Assembly: GCA_027257055.1 (NCBI GenBank)
Contig: JAPVLO010000400.1
Coordinates: 372,001 to 436,000 of the forward strand
Source: Cephalopachus bancanus
Lineage: Eukaryota > Chordata > Mammalia > Primates > Tarsiidae
DNA length: 64,000 bases
Direction of reading: 5' to 3'
The notes beneath the pieces were generated by a model, which was given only the letters and a program-made list of their open reading frames with translations, was not told the DNA's origin and made no database searches. How positions within the stretch are numbered: position 1 is the stretch's first letter; each line of letters begins with the position of its first letter. Positions 24,301-36,300 of this stretch are shown here, in pieces. The position numbers and the translations under genes are program-made.

Positions 24301-27300
24301 TATTATAGTTTTTAGAATCATGCTGTAATTCATTCAGGGTTCAAAAGCTCATTACATTTATATTCTTTTTGTTTTTGTTTTAATCTTGGGGAAGTGCCTT
24401 TTGATTCTAGCTTTGGGTGGGTTGGTTTTTCATATGTTCTTTTAGGTTTGGAGTGAGTTCACCTTCATCAGAATTTATCTATGGTGATGCTATGAGATTG
24501 AGAGCTGGGCCCCTCCAGAGTTACTGTTATGGTTTTGGCCAGATATACCTAGGTAATTACAGCCCCAGTACTGCTTCTTTCTCTACTTCTAACACTCTCC
24601 CCACCAAAAATAAGTTTAAAATTTTGTCTTTATTTTGAAGTAACTAGGGATTCAGAGGAAATTGTAAAGAAATGTACAGGAAGCTTTGTACACCCTTCCC
24701 CCGGTTTCCAAATGTAAATATCTTACAGGCCTATAGTACAGTATCAAAACCAAGCAACTACATTTAGTACAGTCCATAGATCTTACTCAAATTTCACCAG
24801 GTATACATGTACTTGGATGTGTGGGGGTGTGTAGCTTTATGCAATTTTATCATGTATGTAGCCCATTTCCACAGTTAGGATACTTCTCTGTAACATCCTA
24901 AGAGTCCCTTGTGTTACCCCTTTATAACCTTATCTGCCCCCTGACTCCTGATAACCTCTTTTGTGCTCTCAATCCTGTATTTATATTACTTCATCAATGT
25001 TTCATGAATGGCATCTTGTTGTATGTATCCTGTTGAGATTGACTTTTTCACTCAACATAATTTTCTTAGCGTTCATCTAAGTTATTGCATGTATCAACAG
25101 TTGGTTTTTATTGCTAAATACTATTCCATGGTATGGATGTACCACAGTTTGCTTAACCATTCACCCATTGAAAGACATTCAGGTACTTTCCAGTTTTTGA
25201 CTATTAGAAATAAAGCAACTATGAACATTTGTTTCTTACATCTGTTAGTGAAAGTTTTCAGATATCTGATATCACTTATTGTTACCAAAGTACCTTGGTT
25301 CTATGTTGGAATGTTTTCACTGTGAACTATATTTAAAGCAATAATAGCTATCCATATTTTTTCATTTATCAAAATTTATGAATTTTGATGTGAATAAATC
25401 ATTTTTGTTTTTTATGTTCTGAGGGTAGATTGATTTTATGGGTTTGTTTGTTTGGTTTGTTTTGTTTTGAGTCGGGATCTCTGTCACCCAGTCTGGAGTG
25501 CAGGGGCATGATCACGGATCACTGTAGCCTCGACCTCCTGGGCCTAGGTGATCCTCCTGCCTTAGTTTCTCAAGTAGCTGGGACTATAGGCTCATGCCAC
25601 CATGCCCAACTAATTTTTTGATATTTTGTAGAGATGAGAGCTCAGTATGTTGCCCAGGCCCATTTCAAACTCCAGGGTTCAAGCAATCCTGCTACCTTGG
25701 CCTCTCAAAGTGCTGAGGTTTCAGGTGTGAGCCACCATGCCCAGCAAAGTGGCAGGTCAATCTTAATAAATTTGTTTGAAGATTTCATTGTTTGACTGTT
25801 TCATAGATGGAAAAAACTGAGACTTAGCCAATTCAAGTCAGTCATTGGACAACTTGAGTGTTCTGATCCAGTGCTTAATATTCAACAGTGATTTTCACAC
25901 TTTGGAATTTTAAAAAATAATGTATTAGTTTTGTTTTTTTTTTAAAGAAGATTGTGACTGATGAAATTTGTTGAAAAAGTATATGTGTTTAACATTTCTA
26001 TGAACATCCTTTGTTTAGGAAGTCGAGGCTCAAGAGGTTCTCAAATTGATAGTCACAGTAGTAATAGCAACTATCATGACAGCTGGGAAACTCGAAGTAG
26101 CTATCCTGAAAGAGACAGATATCCTGAAAGAGACAACAGAGACCAAGCAAGGGATTCTTCCTTTGAGAGACGACATGGCGAGAGAGACCGTCGTGACAAC
26201 AGAGAGAGAGGTTTGTCAAACAGAATTTTATTAATAGTAAGCAACATCGATTGGGGGAAGTTTTTACTAGTTACCAGTTTACTTTTTAATATAAAATATC
26301 TTTTGAGACCTGTGTTTGATGACACATTTGAAACTTTATTTGCTCATATAGTTTTCTTTGTTCACTTGGTTTAGAAGGGATTATGTGAGTAGCTATGTAG
26401 AAGGGATTATGTGAGTGCCTACTGGCAACAAAGTACAAGAACTTGAGTTTCCCACTGGGTGTCTCTCATCTTAACCAAGTATCTTACAATCCTTTAAAGA
26501 TGATTGGGTGCCTTTCCAGGCAGTTCTGTTTCAGGAAGTACCTAAACTTTCTCATCTGAGTATCCTGGCTACTTACTTATTAACTGTGATTAATGGACTC
26601 TTGCAAGGATTTTCAGATAAGAGCATGAAAAATATGGTGATAGAGCTGAGGATTGCTTGGAGAAACATTTTATTTATATTCCGTTTTGATAACATATAAT
26701 ATTTGCTTTAGCTAATTTTATATTCTTTCAATGTCTTAAGCTAAAACTTTTCTGTTCATCTGTTAGATCTCTTATAGAAGTCAATTTTGAAGCAAGATTA
26801 CTAGGATGCATTTAAGAAGAGTTATATAAGCACTCTGGCAGGCTTTTATTGTCTGTATATATTGGGACCTCTAAATATCTGAAATTTTATGAAGGTCTTA
26901 CTAACCTTGACTGATTAGTAAAGTAAGGTTCACAATGATGCTGAGATTAATATAGAATGAAATTTGATGGACCAGAGAATTGAATATTGGTGCTTTGCTA
27001 TGGGCTGAATCAAAGGTGTAATACTACATCCTTCTGGGTAGTAATTGGAGGAGAACAAAGTCTCTAAAACACCATTTACTTTCGGGAGCATAGATGAGAT
27101 CAGAGCTTCATGCATTTGGGTTAAAATATGTGTAGGATTTTCTCATTTACAAATAGGGCAGTGTGATGATTTCTTCTCTAGCACTTTGATTTACTATGTC
27201 CTGGTGATGCTTTTTTTTTTTTGGTTTTGTTTTGTTTTCATATCCTAGCTCAGGTTTTTCTCATCTCGTGCCTGAATTCAGTGTTAACATTTGGTTTCAA

Positions 27301-30300
27301 TCTTATGGTTAATTCAACCACAAATATTGATTGCCTAGGTGCCAAGAACTTTGATAATTATGTATATTCTGATTTAATCTTTACAATATCCTTGTAAGTA
27401 TAGGAATAATAATGCAAAAGAGTTCAGATCTAACAGAAATAAGTTTCCAATGGTAAAGAGAAGTAAGTTCCAGAGCTGGAATTCAAACTCAAGTCTTCTG
27501 ACTATTTGTTCATCTTTCTGTCTGTTGTATTTTACTATAAATGCTTTGATAAATACCAATTGTGTGATTGAAATAAAAAATATTTTGAAGTAATGATATA
27601 GTTTACAAATGTTTATTGAGCACCTATGCCAGGTACTTTGCTAGGTACATGAAATACAGTAGTTCTTGACCTTGTTGAATTTAATGGAGGAGAAGATCTT
27701 TCCTCCCAAAAAAAGAATGATTATTGAAGGAAACAAACAAGGAACCCAGATAGAGATAAAGAATAAGAGAGGGATCTACTTTAGAGTGTTTATGAAAAAA
27801 TTCAAGGATATGATTTTTATGCAGAAGCATAAATGCAAGAAAAGAAGCTAACTTTTAAAGATTGGGGGTAAAAAAGGAAAGATTATGTGCAAAATCACTA
27901 AAATAGAAAAGAGCCTGATATGTCCTAGAATTTGAAAGAAGACTTATATGGCTAGAGAATGGTGAGCAGTAGGGAGATTGATAGAAGGCAGTTTAGGGTA
28001 GTGATGTAACCAAGCAACTTGTTCTGTGCTCAGGGATTTAAATGTTCCCATTAGTTCTTTACAGTCTAAGCACAGCAGTCAGCTCTCTGTATCTGTGAGT
28101 TCCATATCCTTGGATTCAGCCAACCATAGATCAAAAATATTTGGGAAAAAAATTAAAAATAGCAATACAACAATAAAAAATAATACAAATTTGAAAAACA
28201 ATTACTATGTAACAATTAGTTGCATAGCATGTACTTGGAATTTAGTATTACAAGTAATCTAGAGATGATGTAAAGTTTATGGGAGAATGTGCCTAGGTTA
28301 TATGCAAATATTATATGATTTTATATAAGAGACTTGCATATTCATGGATTTTGGGATTGTTACAGGTCCTGTAAACAATCCCCCATGGACCAAGAGACTA
28401 CTGTACAAATAGACAATTGAAGTGTGGCAAATGCTACTACTGTATAAAGTTCTGTGAGAAGACAAAGGAACAAACATAATTCAGCAGAATTATAAGAAAG
28501 CTGCTTAAAGAGGTGACACCTCAATTAGGGTCTGAAAGATATATAAGAGTTTGCTAGAAGGAACAATGGTAAGAGCAGTTTGCAGGGAGAGACTGCAGCA
28601 TATGCAGATACCGGCACTGAAAGAAACGTATACTTTGGAATAATAAAGAATTTGAATCAGAGGTGTGCTATAGTTGGGAGGATAGGAAAGAAGCTGGGGA
28701 AAGGACTGATTAACGACTGTAGGCCAGGTTGTAAATGACCTAGTAAGTCAGGCTAAAATTTTTAAATTTAATTGCCTTTCACAGCCTACAAGATAACTGC
28801 TTTTTTAAGCAGTTAGAAGAAAAAGTTTTTTTTAAAAAAATATTAAGAGTGTGGGGAAAGAGTAAAGGATACCAATCAGTTGACTGTTGATAACGTAGTC
28901 ATCTTAAAGGAGCTAATCAGGGTCCAGTTAATTATTACTGGTAGAGATGAGGACAGGGAAAGGAGTAAAGAAGTACTATGGAAGTGAAATTGATGGGACT
29001 TGGATATGCCAGCTTACATGAATCGGTAGGTCATTCATTAAGATAAGGAACTTTGTGAAGAAAACTATGTGAAGAGAAAAAAACGTATTTTTGGGGAAAG
29101 ATAGGAAAGATAACTCAGACTTATTAAAGTGATATTTTTATGTCTTTTCCATATTCCTTCAAAGTAAGGAGCATTGTCATTTTGGTGGAGAAAATAAAGG
29201 ATTTATCTGCCAGAAAAGAATGAGTAGAGTAGTCTATTTCCTGATATTGCTATAATCAAAAATGTCAAGTATGAATCACCTTAAGTTGTAGTATTGATTT
29301 TGTTTCAGGTTACTTTATAATAATTGTGATGCCGGTATGACCCCTGCAAACTAGCGATTCAGACAATGTAAAACATGGGAGATAGTGTCCTAGGAATTCA
29401 AAGTGTGCTATAATAGAACCATTTTTTAATTTAGGTTGATTTCAGCAAAAGTAAGAGTTTAAGAAAGCTAACTTCTAATGTATCACCATCTCTGTGACAT
29501 TGGCAGGTTAACTCTGGACCACAATTTCTATGTTTTTAAGAAGAAAGAAAAGAGAAAAAGGACTATATAGGGTTTCAAATTGTTTTGGCTTTAAAATTGT
29601 ATGATCGTTTGCATCTGGATCTATAATCTCTAAAATAGTAAATATAGATTATCTTTTTTCATCTGTGATAAAAGAGGGCAGTTCAGTTGTTTATACTGAA
29701 CTCTTCCTAAAAACATCCTGAAGTTAATAAGTTCGTGTTAAATGTTCCTTTTTCTAACTTTTTGGCAGTATTGCAGTATGATCTTTATCAACTAACCAAT
29801 GGACATTCTTATATAGTATGGAAATAGAAACATCACAGTAGCCTAGATCACACCACAGTTGCTTTAAAAATTGGGTGTCTCAGCCAGGCTCAGTGGCTCA
29901 GCCTGTAATCCCGTACCTTTGGGAGGCTGAGGTGAGTTGATTGTCTGAGCCCGCGGGTTCGAGACCCGCCTGGGCAGTGAGACCTCATCTCTACAGTAAA
30001 TCAAAAAATCAGCCGGGCATGGTAGCGCATGCCTGTAAATTCCGGCTACTTGGAAGGCTGAGGCGGAAGGATCGCCAGAGCCCAGCAGGTCGAGGCTGCG
30101 GTGGCCGGGAGCGGCCACTGACTCCAGTCTGGGCGAAAGAGTGAGACTCCAACTCAAAAAAAAAAGGGTGTCTCTTTAGGAAAGTTTATTCCAACCTCTT
30201 ACACACTTTTTGACCCCAGACTAATTTCCTGCTCAACTGGGTATTTGAGCAGCATGCATTCATTTTCTCTGTATTGATGTGATTCATGTGTAAGTAGAAA

Positions 30301-33300
30301 AAAATATATAAAATGTGATGAGATTACCAGTTAGCATTTAAGAAAACAGCTTTTCACCTGAGTAATCATTTATATGATTAAAATAAAACTTTTAATTTAT
30401 TAGTAGTTATTAATTATAACGATAAATATGAAGCACTTTTTACATTTAATTATTACAGATTGCTAGACATTAGTACCCTTAATATTCTAGTTTATGATAA
30501 GAGATTGATATTGCAGCAACAAATTTTGACATATGTTTTGTTCTTCTATATTTTCCTCACATAATAGCTGCACTTTGATGTGTATACATTTTAGCCTGAA
30601 ACTAGAGGTGTGACTTACGAGGGAAATTTTTTTTTTCCTTCAGCTCCTATGTTCTACACCTCCTGCTGCCCCTATCCTTTGCCACCAGTGTTCTCAGGTC
30701 CTGCTGGGGGGACAGAGAAGATCAGAGGTGAAGGGTAGAGATGGCAGAAAGTGGGGTTGGAGCATGCAGAGAAAGATCAAAGGCGGATCAGTGGGAGGGG
30801 GCGGGGGGCTGATGGGGAGCAGAAGACGTAAGTTAGAGGGCAAATAAAATTATCTTTTAAAAAATAATTTTAAAAGGTCTAATGTGATTTTTATTTGAAT
30901 GGCTAAATTAAAAGTAAATACAGTACTTAGATACTAATTTGTTGCCAGTGTAACCCTATACACAGATAAAATTTAAGATTGCCATGCTATCTTACCAGTA
31001 GGTTATTTGTCAAATTAATCACTGACAAAACTTGGTTTTCATTGTAGATCAAAGACCAAGCTCACCAATTCGACATCAGGGAAGGAGTGACGAGCTTGAG
31101 CGTGATGAAAGAAGAGAGGAACGAAGAGTAGACAGAGTGGATGATAGAAGAGATGAAAGGGCTAGAGAGAGAGAGAGGGAACGAGAACGAGACAGGGAGC
31201 GGGAAAGAGAGAGGGAACGTGAACGGGATCGGGAAAGAGAAAAAGAAAGAGAACTGGAAAGAGAGCGTGCTAGAGAACGGGAGAGAGAAAGAGAGAGAGA
31301 AAAAGAGAGAGACCGTGAAAGAGAGAGAGATCGAGACCATGATCGAGAACGGGAAAGAGAGAGGGAGCGAGACAGGGAAAAGGAACGGGAGCGAGAGAGA
31401 GAAGAAAGGGAAAGGGAGAGAGAGCGAGAACGGGAGAGAGAAAGAGAGCGAGAACGGGAACGAGAAAGAGCCAGAGAAAGGGATAAAGAACGAGAACGCC
31501 AGAGGGATTGGGAAGACAAAGACAAGGGACGAGATGACCGGAGAGAGAAGCGAGAAGATATCCGAGAAGATAGGAATCCAAGAGATGGACATGAAGAGAG
31601 AAAATCAAAGTAAGAATAGTTATAATGGGCTGATTTTTTTTTTAACCTTGACTGAGCGAGTCTCACTCTGTCGCCCAGACTGGAGTGCAGTGGCTGCTCC
31701 CAGCCACCACAGCCTCAACCTGCTGGGCTCCAGCGATCCTTCCACCTCAGCCTTCCGAGTAGCCAGAACTACAGGCATGCGCTATCACGCCCAGCTGATT
31801 TTTTTGATTTATTGTAGAGATGAGGTCTCGTTGCCCAGGCGGGTCTCGAACCCGCGGGCTCAGGCAATCCACTCACCTCAGCCTCCCAAAGGCGCGGGAT
31901 TACAGGCTGAGCCACCGAGCCCGGCTGAGGGTTGATTTTTAAAAGTTACATTTCAGTAAAGAATTCAGAAGTTTCATTTAATGCTTTTCATTGTGCCTCC
32001 ACTTATCGTCTTGTTACTTTTTCTCTCTATATTTTCCTGTAATTCAAGTTTATTGTGTAATATATGCAAAATATATATGTTTGGTGTTTGAAGTATTTTT
32101 GATTGTGTAGAAAAAAATAATTCTTAAATTAATACAGCAATCAGTGTGTGTCCCAGCACATTCACTTTATAACTAGCTAATGTTGTTAACTAGTCACCAA
32201 GAGATACTGCCTGTGCCATTCCTTCTTGAGTTTTATATGCTTGTAAGTATGGAGTCACCACCCCCAGGCTATAGGAAGTGTTCGGTGTCTTGGAACTGAG
32301 GGAATCCCTGTAATCACTGCCAGGCTAGATGAGAGAAAAGAAAGTGACCTCTCGTGCTGTGGAAATATAGTAGTTCGTTGAGGTCAAAAGATGTGTTCTT
32401 GACATCTCATGTTATCTATAGGACAGCATTTTCCCATTTTTTCTTTCTCTAACCCAAAAAAATTGTATTTGCTCAAGTATATGAGAAGTTGAGTTTTTGC
32501 TTGTTCTAATGTGGCTATATCCAGATTCTCAAATAAAGTAAAATGATATTACTGTTTCCCTCTGTTAGTTCCGTTCTCAGAAGGGTTTTCTCCAGATGAT
32601 GGCTAAGGTGGCCTCAGACTGTCAGTTTACCAGCCCTCTCTGTGTTGGGGATTATTTAATGGGTACACAGTGATTACCTGATCACTATGGCCATTAGAAT
32701 TCTGGACTTTGGTCAATTTTGAGATTTTATGGGCACAAAACCAAACTTACTAGAGTTAATTACTTTTTGATACCAACTGGGATTAAAGATGTTGATCTTG
32801 CCAAAACAAACTGAGGAAATAATTTATGTATCTTCAGTTTTCTTGCTCCTTCTTTCAGCTCATTTGCCTCAGGCTGAATGGAGGCTCCTTGCTTTAGGCT
32901 TTTTATCCTCACTATTGTGGATTATTGGTATGGACAAACAACATAGCATAAAGGTGGAGCTTTCTTCTATTAGGTCTTACCTGCTTTTTAATCTGCAGCC
33001 ATGACTTTCTGTAGCATATTCCTTGACTTACTTTCCACTTCCTACATTTTGAAAAAATTTACACTAACATAAACTTCAGAGGTACTTTTTTTAACCACAT
33101 GGAGGTACGCATATATTTTATTTCTTCTCCCTTCTCTGACCTCATTAGCTCTTTATCTTCCAAGATTACAATTCTGAAATCTGTTACTTATCTTGTATCT
33201 GGTCCTATGCTTTGATTAATACAGGCTGAGTATCCCAAATCCAAAAATCCATAATCAGAAATGCTCCAGGATCTGAAACTTTTTGAGTGCTGACATGATG

Positions 33301-36300
33301 TTTAAAGGAAACGTTCAGTGGAACATTTCAAATTTTGGATTTTTGGATAAGGCATGCTCAACCAGTAAGTATAATACAAATACTCTAAAACCTGAAGCAT
33401 TTTGGATAAGGGATACTCAATCTGTTTTTTGAGTATTTTTGTGGTGGTTTTTTGTTTGTTTTTTGAGAAAGGGTCTCACTCTATCATCCAGGCTGGAGTA
33501 CAGTGGCAGGATCCCAGCTCACTGCATATTTGACCTCCTCGACTCTAGTGATCCTTCTCTCTCAGCCTCCTGAGTAGCTGGGACTACAGGCATGTGCCAC
33601 CATGACCAGCTAACTTTTTTATTTTTTGTAGAGATAAGGTCTCATTTTGTTGCCCAGGGTGGTCTTAAACTCCTGGACTCAAGCAATCCTCCCACCTCAG
33701 CTTTCCAAACTTCTAGGATTACAGTTGTGAACCATCCCGCCCAACCTCAACCTGTATTTTTTTCATGCTTCTGATCTTTGTCATAGCAAAAGTCTTCCTG
33801 TTTTTTTTGTTTTTTGTGGTGATCATCTAAGAGGACTTTAGGAGTTAAATAACTCTTTAACCAAAGCTAGTTTTATGAGATTAATATCTTAATCTTTCAT
33901 TAATTTTGTCATCTCAGTAGCTGAATTTATCAGCATTTTTTTAAACTACTGTTATGTAGAAGGTTTACTAAATTGTCATGGTATTTATTTTTCTCTAATT
34001 TTATTTAAGTATTTCCTTGAAAGAAATTTTAAGTTCTTTTTCTCATGTTTTACATTTTCACTTTGTTCTGGCGTATCAGTTATCTCTTGCTATATAATAA
34101 ATCATCCCAGAAGTTAGTAGTTTAAGCCACCATTTATTTGCTCATGATTCTATAGATTAATGATTTTGACTGGGCTCAGCAGAGTGGTTCTTCTGGTCTC
34201 ACTTGGAATATCTTATGTTTCTGCAGTCAGTCTGACAGTGCAGCTGGGCCCGGATGGCCCAGGATAGTCTCACTCATATGTCTGGCAGTTAGGGCATCTT
34301 ATTTCTCCTCCACGGGACTACCCAGCCTCCATCAGCTCCAAAAGAGCTCTGCTTTTGCAGTAATGGTGGAAACATAACGATAGGGCAGAAGTAGAAACTG
34401 CAAGGCCTTTAAGTCCTCTTCACATTTACACAGCGTCACTTTCACCACATTCTCTTGTCATAGCAAGTTTCTAGGACAGCTATTGATAAGCAGAGCTTTG
34501 GATAAAGAAATACACAAGCTTGGGCCTTCTTTTCACTTGGTTGCTCATCAATACAAAGGAGCTGCACACGCTACGATATTTATTTTTACCTTTGACCCCA
34601 TAGGTAAATAAATAAATAAATATAAGTGGCCAAATTTAATCAAAATATAGGAAAACAATAGAATAATTTAAGTACCCAAGAGATATAAAGCACTACTCAT
34701 TTAAAGCTCAACTAAGGAATGAGAAATATAATGAATATTTGTATTAATTTTATTAATTTATCAGCAAACAAGTAATTTAGTTCTAAGAAAGGGAAAGGAA
34801 CTAATTTTTACAATGTACCCACAACATACCTGGCAGTGGGCTTATGACATAGCTAATTTATTCCTCACTTGCAGTTTTATTAGATAGATTCTCATTCCTC
34901 TCCCCTACTCCACCATTTTCAGATGAGAAACAGGTTCAGTAACTTCCAAGGATCCTACTTAAGGTTGCCTAATAAGTCATGTGGATATAAATTGAACTAG
35001 TTTTTACTTCAAAGCCAGTACTAGATTTTCTCATTCAGCTTCCCAGCATTAATGCATTTTTATATTATAAAAAAATAAAATTGATGAATATTTGTATTAG
35101 ATGGTACATTGATAATATTGATTTCTCTGCTATATGTTATCACCTTGCAGTATTTAGATCTGGCAATTTTCAGTTGAGTGAGTCTACATGTATAATAAAG
35201 CAAGAAAGAAATGTTGCCATGTATTATAAGTCCGCAATTGTAAGTTTCAGCAAGTGAAGTAAAGATTTTTTTTTAATGAAAGACACCGAATACCCTTTGT
35301 ATGATACAGCTCTGACAATATTGCTTTCCTGCAATCATATGTTCCAGTTAGAGTAAAAAGATTCTAGTAAAAAAACATTGTAAAGAAATCTCTTTTTTAC
35401 CCCCTTGAATTGTACAAATTGCATTTTCTTGCCTAATTTAGGAAGCGCTATAGAAATGAAGGGAGTCCCAGCCCTAGGCAGTCACCGAAGCGCCGGCGGG
35501 AACATTCTCCTGACAGTGACACCTATAACAGTGGAGATGATAAAAGTAAGTAGTCTTTGATATTTGTAGGAATTGATGAATTAAGATTGTTAAAAAGTTG
35601 CCTTGCTCTGCTGCCTCTAAATATCTCCTTTTGTGACAAATGTATTAGAAATACACATTTCATCACGATAGCACTATCATTTCTTACTATTTGTGTAGTA
35701 AAGCCATATTTTTACTTATACTGAAATTATTGCTTTCATAAAAGTTTTAAAATGAAAAGTGAGAGGTTGACTTATTATTTATATATAATATGCAGTTTTT
35801 ATTAACTTGGTAAGAGTGTGATTGCTTTTATCTTTTATGTAGATGAAAAACATAGACTCTTGAGCCAAGTTGTACGGCCTCAAGAATCTCGTTCTCTTAG
35901 TCCATCACACCTCACAGAAGATAGGCAGGGTAGATGGAAAGAGGAGGATCGTAAACCAGAAAGGAAAGAGAGTTCAAGGCGCTATGAAGAGCAAGAACTC
36001 AAAGAGAAAATTTCTTCTCTAGATAAACAGAGAGATCAGACAGAAATCATGGAGAGCTTAAGAACACGTGCACAAGACATTATAGGACACCACCAGTCTG
36101 AAGATCGAGATATACCTGATGGAACTTATGATGAAAACAAGAAAAAAGCAAAAATTCAAAAGAAGCCTATTAAGAAAAAGAGAGAGGATGATATTGGAAT
36201 AGAGAGGGGTAACTTAGAGACGCCGTCTGAAGATGGCCAAGTATTTTCACCCAAAAAAGGACCAAAAAAGAAAAGTATTGAAAAAAAACATAAAAGATCC

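Larger units (their letters stand above)
20930..24330 (-). mobile_element. Old, decayed L1 debris (antisense)
   Basis: Several stretches read as diverged L1 ORF2 or 3' sequence on the minus strand. Examples are TTTTCATATAAATTTTAGAA at about 20936, TCTTTTCAAAGAACAAATCT at about 23052, and the flanking phrases typical of antisense L1. Later insertions interrupt it: an Alu at 21379-21652 and a Tigger at 23681-23902. It may be more than one element. Confidence 0.6.

Noticed and set aside
29882..30010. Possible tRNA gene because of GGTTCGAGACCC
   Set aside because: The B-box-like motif is part of the SINE left arm, and there is no cloverleaf or anticodon stem.
31076..31666. 196-residue minus-strand frame rich in Ser/Leu/Arg opposite the RE-repeat exon
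   Set aside because: It is the mirror of a purine-rich repeat (CTC/TCT/CGT codons). Stops are absent for compositional reasons, and it has no start context or conservation argument.
31141..31935. 264-residue + strand frame overlapping the RE-repeat exon and running into the SINE
   Set aside because: It is an alternative frame of the same repeat that then reads Alu sequence. Not a gene.
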